64,000 bases of DNA from contig NC_058338.1 of assembly GCF_905475395.1 (NCBI RefSeq), forward strand, positions 92,675,435 through 92,739,434, given 5' to 3'. The stretch comes from Chrysoperla carnea. Its lineage: Eukaryota; Arthropoda; Insecta; Neuroptera; Chrysopidae. The stretch's first letter is position 1, and every line of letters begins with the position of its first letter. The notes under the pieces were generated by a model. The model was given only the letters and a program-made list of their open reading frames with translations, had not been told where the DNA came from and did not search any database. Positions 53,803 through 64,000 of this stretch are shown here, piece by piece. The position numbers and the translations under genes are program-made.

Positions 53803-56708
53803 ATGTTTTAAAGAAGATCTTCATTGACGGATTTTGTCGGATCTAATTTGTAGCAACATGAAGAATTCCATATTTAAATATCTTGCCCGTACTGAGTTAG
53901 AAATCAATACTTTAAGTACAGTAGAAATTGCAAAACTGTTGGCTTTACGAGATATCCCGTTCGGACAGATCTTTTCCTATTTCTACCATTGATTCTATCG
54001 CTGGTGAGGGGTGTACTCCTTTCTGCTTAATTAATATTAATGGATGATAAAGAAATACAAATTGCATTGAGTGGTAAAACATTTATACATCTCTATTTTA
54101 CTCCTATCAATATCGAATTATTGTATATTAAAAAATAGCTTTCAAAAAAGCTATTGGATGCGAGCCAGTCTAAGTAATAAAAGGCTTCAAGACAGACCAC
54201 GCACCTGCTGTATAGATGAAGCGGATACAGGCAAAACCAGAATTCGATTTCGCGGATCATTTGAAAGGAGGTTACACAAAATGGTAATTTGCGACTTATA
54301 TCATTTAAATGTATTAGTCGATTTTTCGTATAACTTCATTAAAGTTGCCTAGGTATTCGTTGTAGAAAAGTCTCAAACACCTCTTTTCAGACATAAGATG
54401 CAACATTTCTGCTTCTCAGTTCTTTTGGGAAGTGGAAATCTCTCTTTTAAAGTATTTTTGGATATCTGACGTGGGATAATCAAGACAGTTAAAAAAGATA
54501 ATAATAAAAAAACATCTTTTTTCTCTGATTGTCAAATAAAATACGATTGTGTTAAACCACACCTTAAATACACGAAGAAGTGAAATTTTATGGACAAAAA
54601 AAATCTTATTCTTTGTTATAAAAAAAAAGGTATTTTTAAACAGTCACTATTTTTCGTAGAATTGAATGATTCTATATAATTATATTCTTAAATCAAAAAT
54701 CATTTGCTCTGCCTGAGTGAAGAATTTGAAAATACTTTAGATTTATGCACCAAGAAAAGTTCGTTACATTCATTGTTGAAAATCTATGTTAAAAAAATTA
54801 TTCTAGATGTTTTAATTCACTGAAGATTTTAACAAGAATTACATAATCAAATTCTTCTGTTGATTACTCATGAAACAACAATTATCTCTTTTATTATAAT
54901 AACTTTCAAATTATCTTTAACAAAAAATTAAGGTTAGATTTAATTGTCGACTTGGAAAAAAATACCCAAATTCTTTTTAGTAAAGCCTTAAAACAATCCT
55001 TAAAATTTAAATTATGATTTGTTTATATTATTTCTTAAGAATTAACAAAAATAAATAAAATCATTACTAATTCTAACCTCATTTAATTGTGATCATCATA
55101 TTTGTAATTTTAATCCAATTGAAAAAGGAACATCGATTTTAAACTACATGATATTATAAATTAAATTAACATTTTTTAAGCAAAACACTTAAAAATTGAA
55201 ATTAATATATTTGAAATATTATTTAAAAAGTATCGTCACTGAAATTATGAACACCCAAACATTAAAAACCACACATTAACCATGGAGACATGAAAACGTA
55301 TACTAAAAGATTACTAAGAAGACACTAAGACAGTTTGTTTCGTATCTACACTCCCCACATATTATTAATTAAATGAAATCAGTATTTGTATTTTGTAAAT
55401 GTACAGCTGTAAACATGTTTATTTTTTTACTGTTGAGATTAAATATTGTTTAATTCATTTGCATATTAATAGAAAAAAAATGGAATTGGATTAAAAATTT
55501 GTTCATCTTCAAATCTGGTAATTATATTACTTTAAATATCTCAATTGATCTATTTAGATATCTCTTATTTTATTTCGTAGCTGTTTAAATTTTTATAATT
55601 TTCTGTTTAAAAAGAAACTAAAATTTTAATCTCAAAATTTAGGAAAAACGAATGAATAAATTGCAGTCTGATTGGTTCAAATTTTGATCTCAGATGTTAA
55701 CATTTGACAACTACCTTTAAAGATCAACTTTAGTTCTTACCAAAGAGTATTGGATATAGGAGAACCAGAAATATACTTGTACGTGACACCTGGAGCCTAG
55801 GGCGATCAACTATTAAGTTAGTAGTCCTTTGCGGGGACTTCTATTAATTTTTACTACCTTGAGGGGGCGACTATTAACTATTAGTTTGAAAGCCTTCTTC
55901 GGTAGAGGCGCTGAAACTAGTATACTACGATTTTAAATTAGCTATTATGGGCGGCCTAATTAGCTACTCTATTCTATACTCTTTGGTCCTAACGTTAGAT
56001 ACATAGACATACCTGAAAAAACCTTTCAATCATCTGAATGAATGGAAATAAGCGACACTAGCGTATCTCTTGAGAGTTACATGAACTATTTAGAACATTG
56101 GCTTCTTTTTCTACAGATAGGTGGTTCAAATCTTAGTTAATCCGCCAAAATTTTTAAAATAACATCATCAAAATTTTGACTTTATATACATATAATGTAA
56201 TGTCAATGGTTATTTCCAATAATTTTATACATTTACCTATTGCACTATATTTTAAGGTTTGTCTAAGTTTGTATAAAAATTCTGAAAAGCAAGTGAGACA
56301 GTTTTACTTGTAATTAAATAGGTCTTAAAGTAAATTATCTGATTTGAGTGACTTTCTGTGATCGTGATGTCATTTAATGAAGCTTAAAATTATAACTGAA
56401 ATATTATAAAGAAATTAAAAAACTTAGTATCCTGACAATTTTTATATCAGTATGTCTGATAAGTCTCGTGGTCATACTGCCTAAAAAATTTTAAAAACCC
56501 TTAAGCTATTATCACCCTTTTCAACTTTTGGTAATTAAAATCTTAATAAAAATATTGATGCAGAATGAAACCAAACAAGCATTTATGAATGATAGTTTGT
56601 TTCAATTTCATCTTAATTTAAAATGACATCAGATTAACAGATTTAATGATAGAATTCGAATAAATAAAGAACAATTGAATCAAACCATTGTCTAGACATT
56701 TAGTAGAG
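53803..56708. other. Intergenic, nothing recognised
   Basis: Almost 3 kb of AT-rich DNA without a coding-like frame. The frame at 54071-54352 has a mixed composition but no recognised match. Confidence 0.4.
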
Positions 56709-57317
56709 GATCCGTATTAAGATCGTCCTTCACCGAACTCCTTACCAGACAAAAATGATGTTTTAGAGAACAAGATAATTTTTTAAATATGTTTAAATTA
56801 GGCAACCCCTTTGGAAATTGTCATTATTATTTTTAATTAAATTTATAAAAAATTAATTTTTTTTTTAATTTCACTGGCGTGTCTACTAAATAAAATTAAC
56901 TCCGATGGAAAGTATATAATGTATACAATATGCTACACCTCAGTTGCAGACCTTTTTTTTGTCCCTATTACCTGGTTGCCGTGTTTAAACAGGTAAATTG
57001 ATATTAGTAATTGCGCTTTATTGTTTACCAATTGAGACCAGTCTTAAAATGTAAGCAATTTAATTAGAAATAACGTAGTATAAAGTTGCTTGAGAAAATT
57101 CAGTCGTAAATGCGGGTTGCAAGGGTTTAAAGTTAAAAAATTCGGGGCGAGCAAAATTGTTAGACAGAGAGGCATTGAGTGTATAATTCTCTGTTATAGA
57201 AAAGGATACACTACTACAGCTGCGCGCACAGGCGTCGTAAACTGTGAGAGAGTGCGCATGTTCCATACTCCATGGTAAAGACATGGATAAATTAAAGTAC
57301 TATAGTGTAGTGTTTTG
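56709..57317 (+). repeat. Left 609-bp inverted repeat
   Basis: Holds a GC-richer patch (GCTGCGCGCACAGGCGTCGT) and ends inside around GTAGTGTTTTG. A 74-codon frame is open in both repeats only because the two DNA copies are nearly identical. Confidence 0.88.
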
Positions 57318-57626
57318 GAGTGGATAAAATGATTTTTTTATTAAATTCAATAAAATGATTTTTGAAAAGCTTGGCATATATGAAACTAGTAGAGAAGCAC
57401 GTTTTTGAAACAAATCAAAGAACAATATTCTTAAAAAAAATATTAATACATGTTTAATAGGAAAATAGGAAATTTTTTTATTGAGTATTCTCAAAACAAA
57501 TCAAAAAACAATATTTAAAAAAAAATTATTAAGTAACACATGTTTAGTAGGAAAATAGAAAATTTTTTATTGAGTAATCAATACATTACAAGAAGTAATC
57601 ACACAAAATATAAAATTAAATGATTA

Positions 57627-58712
57627 TTATTCCGGATCAGAATCGCCGGAAGTTGTATCGTTTTCTAAGTCAGAGGAAACTTCTTCATTGTCTTTTTCTG
57701 TCATTTGTAAAATATCCTCTATTTTTAAAGGTGTTTGGTCTCCATCAAATCCTTTTGGTTTTAAATAACCATCAAGGTACCAACCACAATTTTCAGGGTT
57801 TAATTTTACGCAATTAGATTCAGTTGCATGTAGCCACATTGAATTTACATAAATAGTGCGTAAAATTTTTTGTTTTAGTGATTCCCAGCATGGTGGTATC
57901 GTGTTTGAGTCAAAACTTCTAACTTTTTTTAGAAAATTTTCATTATCTTCTTTCGCAGAAAATTTTTTTACGAATATTTCATATCGAGCGTCGTTTACTT
58001 TGTTACAGTTTTTAATACCATACATTGCTACGGTGAATTCTTGGACTACATTCATTTTTTCATCAATAAAAATGTCAGTATCATCAGTCAATGAAGCGAA
58101 ATACTGTTGATACTTTTGGTTTTTTGAAAATAACTTGAAAGGTCTTATCTTTCCTTTATTATAGAAAGCAGCGGTGTAATCAGAACCAGTGTATGCATGG
58201 AAAGCAGGTAAACCTAGACACAGATCGGATCCCAATTTTGATGCCAATTCTGTGCAATTTATGCAATTAAGATCATTGCCACTTTTTTTTTTCATCAATG
58301 AACTTGCAAGTCAAATTTGAGAATCTTTAATTTTATGCATGTTACCGAGTAAAATTATCAAAACATCTGTGTCTGCCGATTTAATTAAAATTCTTGATCC
58401 TGCTGTTGCTTTGTAAGCATGAAAATCCATTCTTGTATCCGCTTCTTCGTGAAAACATTCGTAATCATTTTCTTTATTTTTTATCACGCGATTTTGTTGA
58501 GTTTTATAAGAATAGCAATGTTCTTTCACTGTCAAAAATATTTTTTTGTCATTAATTAAATTTTTTAAGTAGTCATTCTCCCAATAGTTACTCAAAAACT
58601 CTATCAAAGCCTCTTTGAAACGATAATTTTTCAGACTTTTCAAAAAATCTGTAAGTCTAGTTTGTTGAGGACCTGAAATTTTTTTGCATAAAAAACACTT
58701 TTTCTTTGTCAT
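57627..58712 (-). pseudogene. HEEADTR-type mobile-element protein, one in-frame TGA
   Basis: 362 codons in one frame (58712 to 57627) with a single TGA at 58311-58313. Before it: a short Cys pair (CFLCKK), FHEEADTRMDFHAYKAT and SADTDVLIILLG. After it: LGLPAFHAYTGSDYTAAF, then a Lys-rich and acidic tail. The order HEEADTR - aDtDVLiLl - lxAFHAxTGxDxT is that of a large family of uncharacterised invertebrate proteins often found near mobile elements. The spaced acidic residues make me suspect a nuclease fold (PIN/FEN-like), which is inference. Full-length relatives are longer at the N-terminus. The family has Trp where the TGA stands (TGG to TGA fits). The start lies 53 bp inside the right inverted repeat, so the repeat must supply the promoter. 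Confidence 0.75.
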
Positions 58713-58764
58713 TTTTGTACTTTTTTACAGCACACAACACGTTTTTACTAACAAAATACGCATT

Positions 58765-59373
58765 CAAAACACTGCACTATAGTACTTTGATTTATTCTTG
58801 TCTTTACCATGGAGTATGGAACATGCGCACTCTCTCACAGTTTACGACGCTTGTGCGCGCAGCTGTAGTAGTGTATCCTTTTCTATAACAGAGAATTATA
58901 CACTCAATGCCTCTCTGTCTAACAATTTTGCTCGCCCCGAATTTTTTAACTTTAAACCCTTGCAACCCGCATTTACGACTGAATTTTCTCAAGCAACTTT
59001 ATACTACGTTATTTCTAATTAAATTGCTTACATTTTAAGACTGGTCTCAATTGGTAAACAATAAAGCGCAATTACTAATATCAATTTACCTGTTTAAACA
59101 CGGCAACCAGGTAATAGGGACAAAAAAAAGGTCTGCAACTGAGGTGTAGCATATTGTATACATTATATACTTTCCATCGGAGTTAATTTTATTTAGTAGA
59201 CACGCCAGTGAAATTAAAAAAAAAATTAATTTTTTATAAATTTAATTAAAAATAATAATGACAATTTCCAAAGGGGTTGCCTAATTTAAACATATTTAAA
59301 AAATTATCTTGTTCTCTAAAACATCATTTTTGTCTGGTAAGGAGTTCGGTGAAGGACGATCTTAATACGGATC
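58765..59373 (-). repeat. Right 609-bp inverted repeat
   Basis: Complement of the left repeat with very few changes (for example ACAAGCGTCG against ACAGGCGTCG). It lies upstream of the element's gene. Confidence 0.88.
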
Positions 59374-59961
59374 TTAGACTAATTGTCCGTTTGGCTAAAA
59401 ATATTTATACTGCTATTATGAAGATTTTTTGAAGATCTAATCATGTTTTAATAATCATTGAATGGATATCAGTTGTAATCAATTGTAAAACGTAATTAAG
59501 ACTACTTTTGAATAGTTTCTTTTCACAAATAACTAAATTATTAGAATTTTTTATTCAAAATTTGGTAAGTTCGGGGCAAGAGGAATGGTACTATGACCCC
59601 ATATGACGATTAAGAGCAGTTAATTCGTACTTGATTAAATTTTTGCATCACCTTACTACATTTACATATATATTTAGACACAAATGATATTACATATGTG
59701 AAATCACAGTTGCCGATACTTAAAATAAAATTATATATTTTTCGAAATAACGTTTTATTTTCATTTCAATCGCCTCAAAAGCAACCGTATCTTCATAAAT
59801 ATGACGATATTAGTAAAAAAAAGAAAAATTCATGGCACACATTTTATTAAACTAATACAAATCTTCAAGACATTTTATATAACTCCTCTTACAACGTACT
59901 TTTTTTTGCGTGAAAAATATTTAAAAAATATATATATACAATTTGCCATTATTTCAAATTA
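59374..59961. other. Spacer between element and CAP gene
   Basis: No gene is visible. It probably includes the 3' UTR of the CAP gene; no AATAAA lies close to the stop on the minus strand. Confidence 0.4.
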
Positions 59962-60135
59962 TTATAAATAAAGTATTCGTAAACATAGTAAAGCAACCAT
60001 AAATCCATTTATTCTTGCTTTACTATATTCAGCTCCACTCGTTGCACTTCTAAATTTAATTTTTGTCCCATTAGAATGTTCGACACTTTTAAGGCGTATC
60101 GCCGCATGCGGATCGCTGGAGGCTCTTCTATGTTT
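59962..60135 (-). CDS. CAP gene terminal exon: basic Ser-rich tail with hydrophobic end
   Basis: Acceptor AATTTTAG|AAA. It reads KHRRASSDPHAAIRLKSVEH, then FRSATSGAEYSKARING and a hydrophobic end FMVALLCLRILYL-stop. The pattern of small residues, spacer and short hydrophobic end resembles a GPI-anchor signal; a short membrane anchor is the alternative. The 1190-bp intron before it holds repeat R1 copy F. No long frame marks the exon, but splice site, phase and amino-acid composition agree. Confidence 0.6.
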   Translation of the reverse strand, partial: KHRRASSDPHAAIRLKSVEHSNGTKIKFRSATSGAEYSKARINGFMVALLCLRILYL

Positions 60136-62087
60136 CTAAAATTAATTGTTTAAGGTAAATATCACTTTTGTTTTTATCACATTTTTTTGTAAACTTTTTA
60201 ACAAAGGAATTTGTTTATTTAAAAACATTACATTGACAAAAATTATGAACTGAATTTTTAGTCTCAATTTTGTAACGCTTAAGGATATTGATGTTACTAA
60301 TAAAATTTTGGTATAGGTTTTCATAAAATCACCTAATTAGTTCATTTCCGGTTGTTCAGGTCGAGTTCGTAAATGAGCAACATAGGTCAATTGGGTCCTG
60401 CGGACTCATTTTGTAAACCGTTAGAGATGCAACAAAAGTTTAAATGTAATAAATGTTCCTTATAAAAAAAATAAACGACTTTTGTCTGAAATATTTTTTC
60501 GTTAACGTCACTATTTATCTGTGAGGGAGCAAATTAGGGATGTATTTATGAGAAAATCTGTGGCTATCTAAAAGTGACTATCTTTCTTTACTTAAATGAC
60601 GTAAAAAAATTACGTAATCAACACTGTTTATTTATGGTATTTCAACAACTAACTCAGTCATTTGTTTGTTTTCACATGGAGATAATTTCTTTAAAATGTA
60701 TGTAAAACATGCTTTTCAGCACCGATCAGAATTGCGGCAAACACATGTTGGAACATGTTGGTAGACATTAGGAATCGGATTTTCATTGCAAATATCGAGT
60801 GCTTCGAGTGAATTTTTGACGTGATGCATTTTCGCTATAGTCGCATTTCGTCTACCCAGATGTGACGGAAATCATCGAGCAAAAAAATCATCGAATCGAA
60901 TCATGGTACATTTCGCTCACGGTTTTAAAAATTTTCTGGAACTCTTCTCCAGCGTTTCCTCTCCCTTCAATCATAATCTTTATCTTAGGATCAGCCAGTT
61001 CGATTACCTTGCCTAACAGTCTCAAGATCAATATCAATAAATATCAACAAATGCCGAAACAGTTTGAACAGTTAACTAGTTAATGGAAATCCGTTTCATA
61101 AATAGCTGCATTTACACGACTGTATTGTTAACTCAAATTTATGTGATTCAATTCTCAATGGGAGGAGAGTTTTTGATCCGAAAACCCATCTCCACCCATT
61201 TTGTAATTGGGAATAACAATCGGCCGGCGAAGACATTAATTAGAATGGATTAAATTCTTATTTGATTAATAGCAAGCATCTCTAACTTCTACTATAACAT
61301 AATGAAATAAATTTTCATCTCAAACCTGTGCACATAGTCCTATCAATACATCATCTTTGCCTGATTTAGCTGGGCATGCAGATGCTGGAGCGCCTTTTTT
61401 ATAGACAGGTTCCCCAAACACATTACCCGCTGGCATATAGTTGCATATAAGGTTGATTGTATCTAATTTATATTTATCGTCATGATATACAACCTTCCCG
61501 CAACCAAGATACTTTGTATTTGCCCATGCAATTTGTGTAAAATGTCCACTAGTTTTTTCTCCACCATCATACAAATCAGTCCAGGTATAATTATTACCTT
61601 CTTTAAACCAATATGTAATTAAACTTTCAATACTAACATCCTCAATATATGGAGCTTCCATACCCATATTTTGTCCGACTTTATAACCATCGATATCACG
61701 ACATCCATAATCATGTGTCATTACACAAGCATTTGCCCAACATTGTGCTATATCAGCAACTTCATTATCCCATTGTAATTTATACATATTCGAAGCGGTG
61801 GGTAAATTTTTTATCTTGCCTAATGCTAATGAATTACGTAAATCGTTATGTAAATTTAATATTGAAACTTTTTCTTCTTCTTTTAGTCCAATCCAGTTTT
61901 TGGGACTATTTTTACATGGTCCATTTAATCGACAATCGGGTCGTAAACATTTGATATGAAATATGGAATCGTTTTTTTGTGCATCAATACATTTGATATT
62001 GCAATAATCTATTGCATTTATTGTTATCGATAAGATATTAATTAAAAAGTATATATGAAATAAAGTAGAATAGTTTTTAATTAACAT
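59962..62087 (-). CDS. Secreted CAP / antigen 5-like protein, two exons
   Basis: Exon 1 (62087-61326, 254 codons) starts at an ATG with a clear signal peptide (LFHIYFLINILSITINA). After an N-terminal Cys-rich part (CNIKCIDAQ, CLRPDCRLNGPCKN) comes the CAP fold: EEKVSILNLHNDLRNSLALG, QWDNEVADIAQCWANACVMT, the CAP signatures GHFTQIAWANTKYLGCG and LICNYMPAGNV. The His of HND and GHF and a Glu are kept, and the Cys pattern is complete. Exon 1 could end by itself after AQV-stop, but a donor (CACAG|GTTTGA) sits one codon earlier and joins in phase 0 to 60135-59962 (57 codons). Total 311 residues. CAP proteins are secreted and can bind sterols or act in defence, reproduction or saliva/venom; the role here is unknown. 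Confidence 0.85.
60250..60685 (-). repeat. Interspersed repeat family R1, copy F, in the CAP intron
   Basis: TAACGCTTAAGGATATTGATG, AAAATTTTGGTATAGGTTTT, GAGCAACATAGGTCAATTGG, GTAAACCGTTAGAGATGCAA and ATTTTTTCGTTAACGTCACT follow in the order seen in copies A-E. Confidence 0.78.
60686..61325 (-). other. CAP intron, remaining part
   Basis: Includes a minus-strand stretch (about 60900-61030) that reads KVIELADPKIKIMIEGRGN without a stop for some 45 codons and has GC content above its surroundings. No splice sites, start or recognised family, so it is not called as a gene. Confidence 0.4.
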
Positions 62088-62775
62088 TTTTTCGTCTTCA
62101 ATAATATAATCAAGTATTTTGTATTAAAATCAACAATTCCGTAAAATAAAAAAATTAAAAATCTTGGGATAATATATCATATTTTTTGTGACAATAACTT
62201 TATAATTTAAAGGTTAAAATTCTTTTATGTTTTGTGAAAATAATTTTCGAATTTTCTAGGTTGATTAAAAGTTTTGTGAATGTCAAATAATAAAAAAAAC
62301 TTTGTTTCTATGACAGAAAATTTTCAACAGAAGTTTGTATCAAGACATCCTCGAAAATTAGAGTAATATCCTCGTGACATAAGTACCTACACTTCAATTA
62401 CAATAAAATCCTGACCAATTCAGCAAATTTAATCACAGAGAAGTTACTGAAAACAGGGACTGAGTCTTCTGTTTTGTCTCTAAGTGGCCTTTATTAATTT
62501 TTTTCTGTTATATAACATTTGTTATTCTTTAATCGTTGGTACTTGAGCAAATTTTGTTTGAATTTCATTTTTCACAATCAGTTTTCATTTCAGTAATCAT
62601 TTTGGCGCTTATTGTTTTGTCATTTCGTTTAAGTCAAGAAGTTTTCAGAAGAGTATACTTACGCTATGTATACTCAAATTTATCAGACCGACAATTTCTT
62701 AGAGTAGCCTAAGGAATCTGTTAGTCCGGTAAATTCGGATGAAGTATGCTTTTTTTAAACACGTTTATTTGTTTA
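62088..62775. promoter_or_regulatory. Upstream region of the CAP gene
   Basis: AT-rich DNA before the ATG, expected to hold the promoter. No element can be pinpointed. Confidence 0.3.
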
Positions 62776-63230
62776 CTAGCAGATACCCGCTCGCTTTGCT
62801 AGGAAATTTCAACTTAAAAAAAAAGACTACCGTGTCATTTTTTTTTTATGAGGAACAATATTTTTTTGAGAATAAAATTTCGGTTAAATATTTTATTCAA
62901 AAATGACGAATATCAACTTCGATGCAAATCACCCCCAAAATAATTTTCTACTCCTTTTTAACCCCGTTACTCGATGACTTTCAATAAAATACGAAGCATG
63001 TTTTCCATCAATGAATGTTTATGGAAAATTTGAAGTAGATTGGACCAATGGATCACGTTGCCCTATACAAAATATTTACCCTCTTAGGGGTAGAATTTTG
63101 GAAAACCCTTTCTTATCATTTGCCTACGTAATACAAAGAACACACCCTCCAAGTTTCAGGTCTCAACGATCAGGAGTTTAGGCTGTGCGTTGGTGCATCA
63201 GTCAGTCAATCGTTCATGTACAAAGAATAT
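62776..63230 (+). repeat. Interspersed repeat of TACTAGCAGATACCCGCTCG type
   Basis: TACTAGCAGATACCCGCTCGC at the left; CCAAGTTTCAGGTCTCAACG and GGTGCATCAGTCAGTCAAT at the right. I recall this as the 3' part of a family common in insects (RTE-like non-LTR or its SINE). The body is non-coding. Confidence 0.65.
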
Positions 63231-64000
63231 TATATGTATATATTCGTTGTGTGCGTAGTCATGGTAGGGATAATAAAATCGATGCCAGCGCTTTAAGTGA
63301 AAAATTTTGGAGATAAAGTGGGCTGTTATGACTAATTTGCAATTCTTTACATGTTAATGATATAGAAACTGTCAAATTAAAATGATTGAAAAACACTAAT
63401 TAATTAAACTTAATGCATTAAAAATTGTGAAAATAAGAAATCAAATTGTACAAATATTATTTTTCAAATGTTAATTATCGTAATTATTTATTTAAATTTG
63501 TGAAACAAGAATATTAAATTTTAAATGTAAGTTTTCAATGCAATCCACACAATTATATATGCATCCATTAATTCTATAATTAAAGTAGTGTATCGTTGTC
63601 ATGGAAACGAAATTCACGCTCGGAGCGAATATATAGAAGATTGATGTTCTTATAACAAGTATATTTCTTGAGTCAATGATCTTAATACTTAATTCAATAA
63701 AATATTTGACTTCTTAAAAATTAAAGTATAGAAAGTAAATTTTTTTGTGAATCCAGACAATATATTTGTTTACTACCATGTTAAGAATATATTTTCTTGT
63801 AGCTAGTACTTTTTCAGTGTATTATTGAGAAAAGGTTTTTTCGAATAGATTGTTCCTTTGTTAAAAAGTTTTAAAATAATAATAAAATTTTTTTATATTA
63901 ACTTAAAGCTAAGAACTCATACTTAAGTTTAGTTCGATCATGAACTATACATAATATTTATATTACTTATTATTGTTGTTCACATTTAATCATGCACACA
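63231..64000. other. Intergenic, nothing recognised
   Basis: AT-rich, no supported feature to the end of the window. Confidence 0.4.

Larger units (their letters stand above)
56709..59373 (-). mobile_element. DNA element with 609-bp inverted repeats
   Basis: The outermost bases GATCCGTATTAAGATCGTCC are the same on both ends in inverted orientation. The inverted repeats (56709-57317 and 58765-59373) have equal length and differ at only a handful of places, mostly close to the inner ends. Between them are 1447 bp almost entirely taken up by one minus-strand coding region. No convincing target duplication: the flanks are TTAGTAGAG and TTAGACTAA. The near identity points to a recent insertion or repeat homogenisation. 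The superfamily is not assigned. Confidence 0.85.

Noticed and set aside
53444..54352. Two overlapping-region frames of 93-97 codons
   Set aside because: One coincides with a MITE and the other has no recognised similarity or exon signals.
57060..57284. Identical-looking 74-codon frames in both inverted repeats (also 58798-59022)
   Set aside because: They start at non-ATG codons and match because the DNA repeats are almost identical, not because of codon-level conservation.
56700..59382. TTAG as target duplication of the long-ITR element
   Set aside because: TTAG occurs near both ends but at different distances from the repeat tips, so it is not a clean duplication.
1..64000. CRISPR arrays, operons, phage or bacterial features
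   Set aside because: No regularly spaced identical repeats with unique spacers. Spliced genes, polyadenylation signals and insect-type transposons show this is animal DNA.

Overview
This window is AT-rich animal DNA, most likely from an insect. It has spliced genes with GT/AG introns, an antigen-5-like CAP gene, a RUN+SH3 adaptor gene and a dense load of small terminal-inverted-repeat transposons. A 5'-truncated non-LTR retrotransposon ends in CTAACCTAACC. Some repeat families look like ones I remember from holometabolous insects, but the order cannot be settled from sequence alone.

Three host protein-coding genes can be supported. (1) At 4987-5697 (+) is a complete intronless gene for the RNA exosome cap subunit RRP40/EXOSC3. 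(2) Most of the window from 13836 to at least 38368 (-) is one gene for a RUSC1/2-type RUN and SH3 domain protein. I assembled 11 coding exons with consensus splice sites; all phases agree and the coding total is 4983 nt (1660 residues plus stop). (3) At 59962-62087 (-) is a secreted CAP/antigen-5 protein. Its long first exon can be joined in frame to a short terminal exon that encodes a basic, Ser-rich tail ending in a hydrophobic stretch.

The rest is mobile DNA. Intron 2 of the RUSC gene carries a 6780-bp Gypsy-type LTR element with 1713-bp LTRs that read identical, a 4-bp target duplication (TGGT) and an initiator-Met tRNA primer site. It keeps gag and an intact integrase but has lost protease, reverse transcriptase and RNase H. 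At 56709-59373 is a 2665-bp element with 609-bp, nearly identical inverted repeats. They flank one gene of the HEEADTR type, broken by a single TGA where the family has Trp. Two truncated copies of one non-LTR retrotransposon lie at 12650-13310 and 34831-35215. More than a dozen MITEs or foldback elements are present, several with clear target duplications (TA, TTAA, 8-bp hAT-like).

Layout: 1-4986 repeats; 4987-5760 RRP40; 6060-13310 repeats and unassigned DNA; 13784-38368 RUSC gene with element-filled introns; 38369-56708 intergenic or 5' non-coding DNA with foldback elements; 56709-59373 long-ITR element; 59962-62087 CAP gene; 62088-64000 repeat-bearing flank. Introns 4, 8 and 9 of the RUSC gene consist mostly of inverted-repeat elements, so its pre-mRNA should form several long hairpins.
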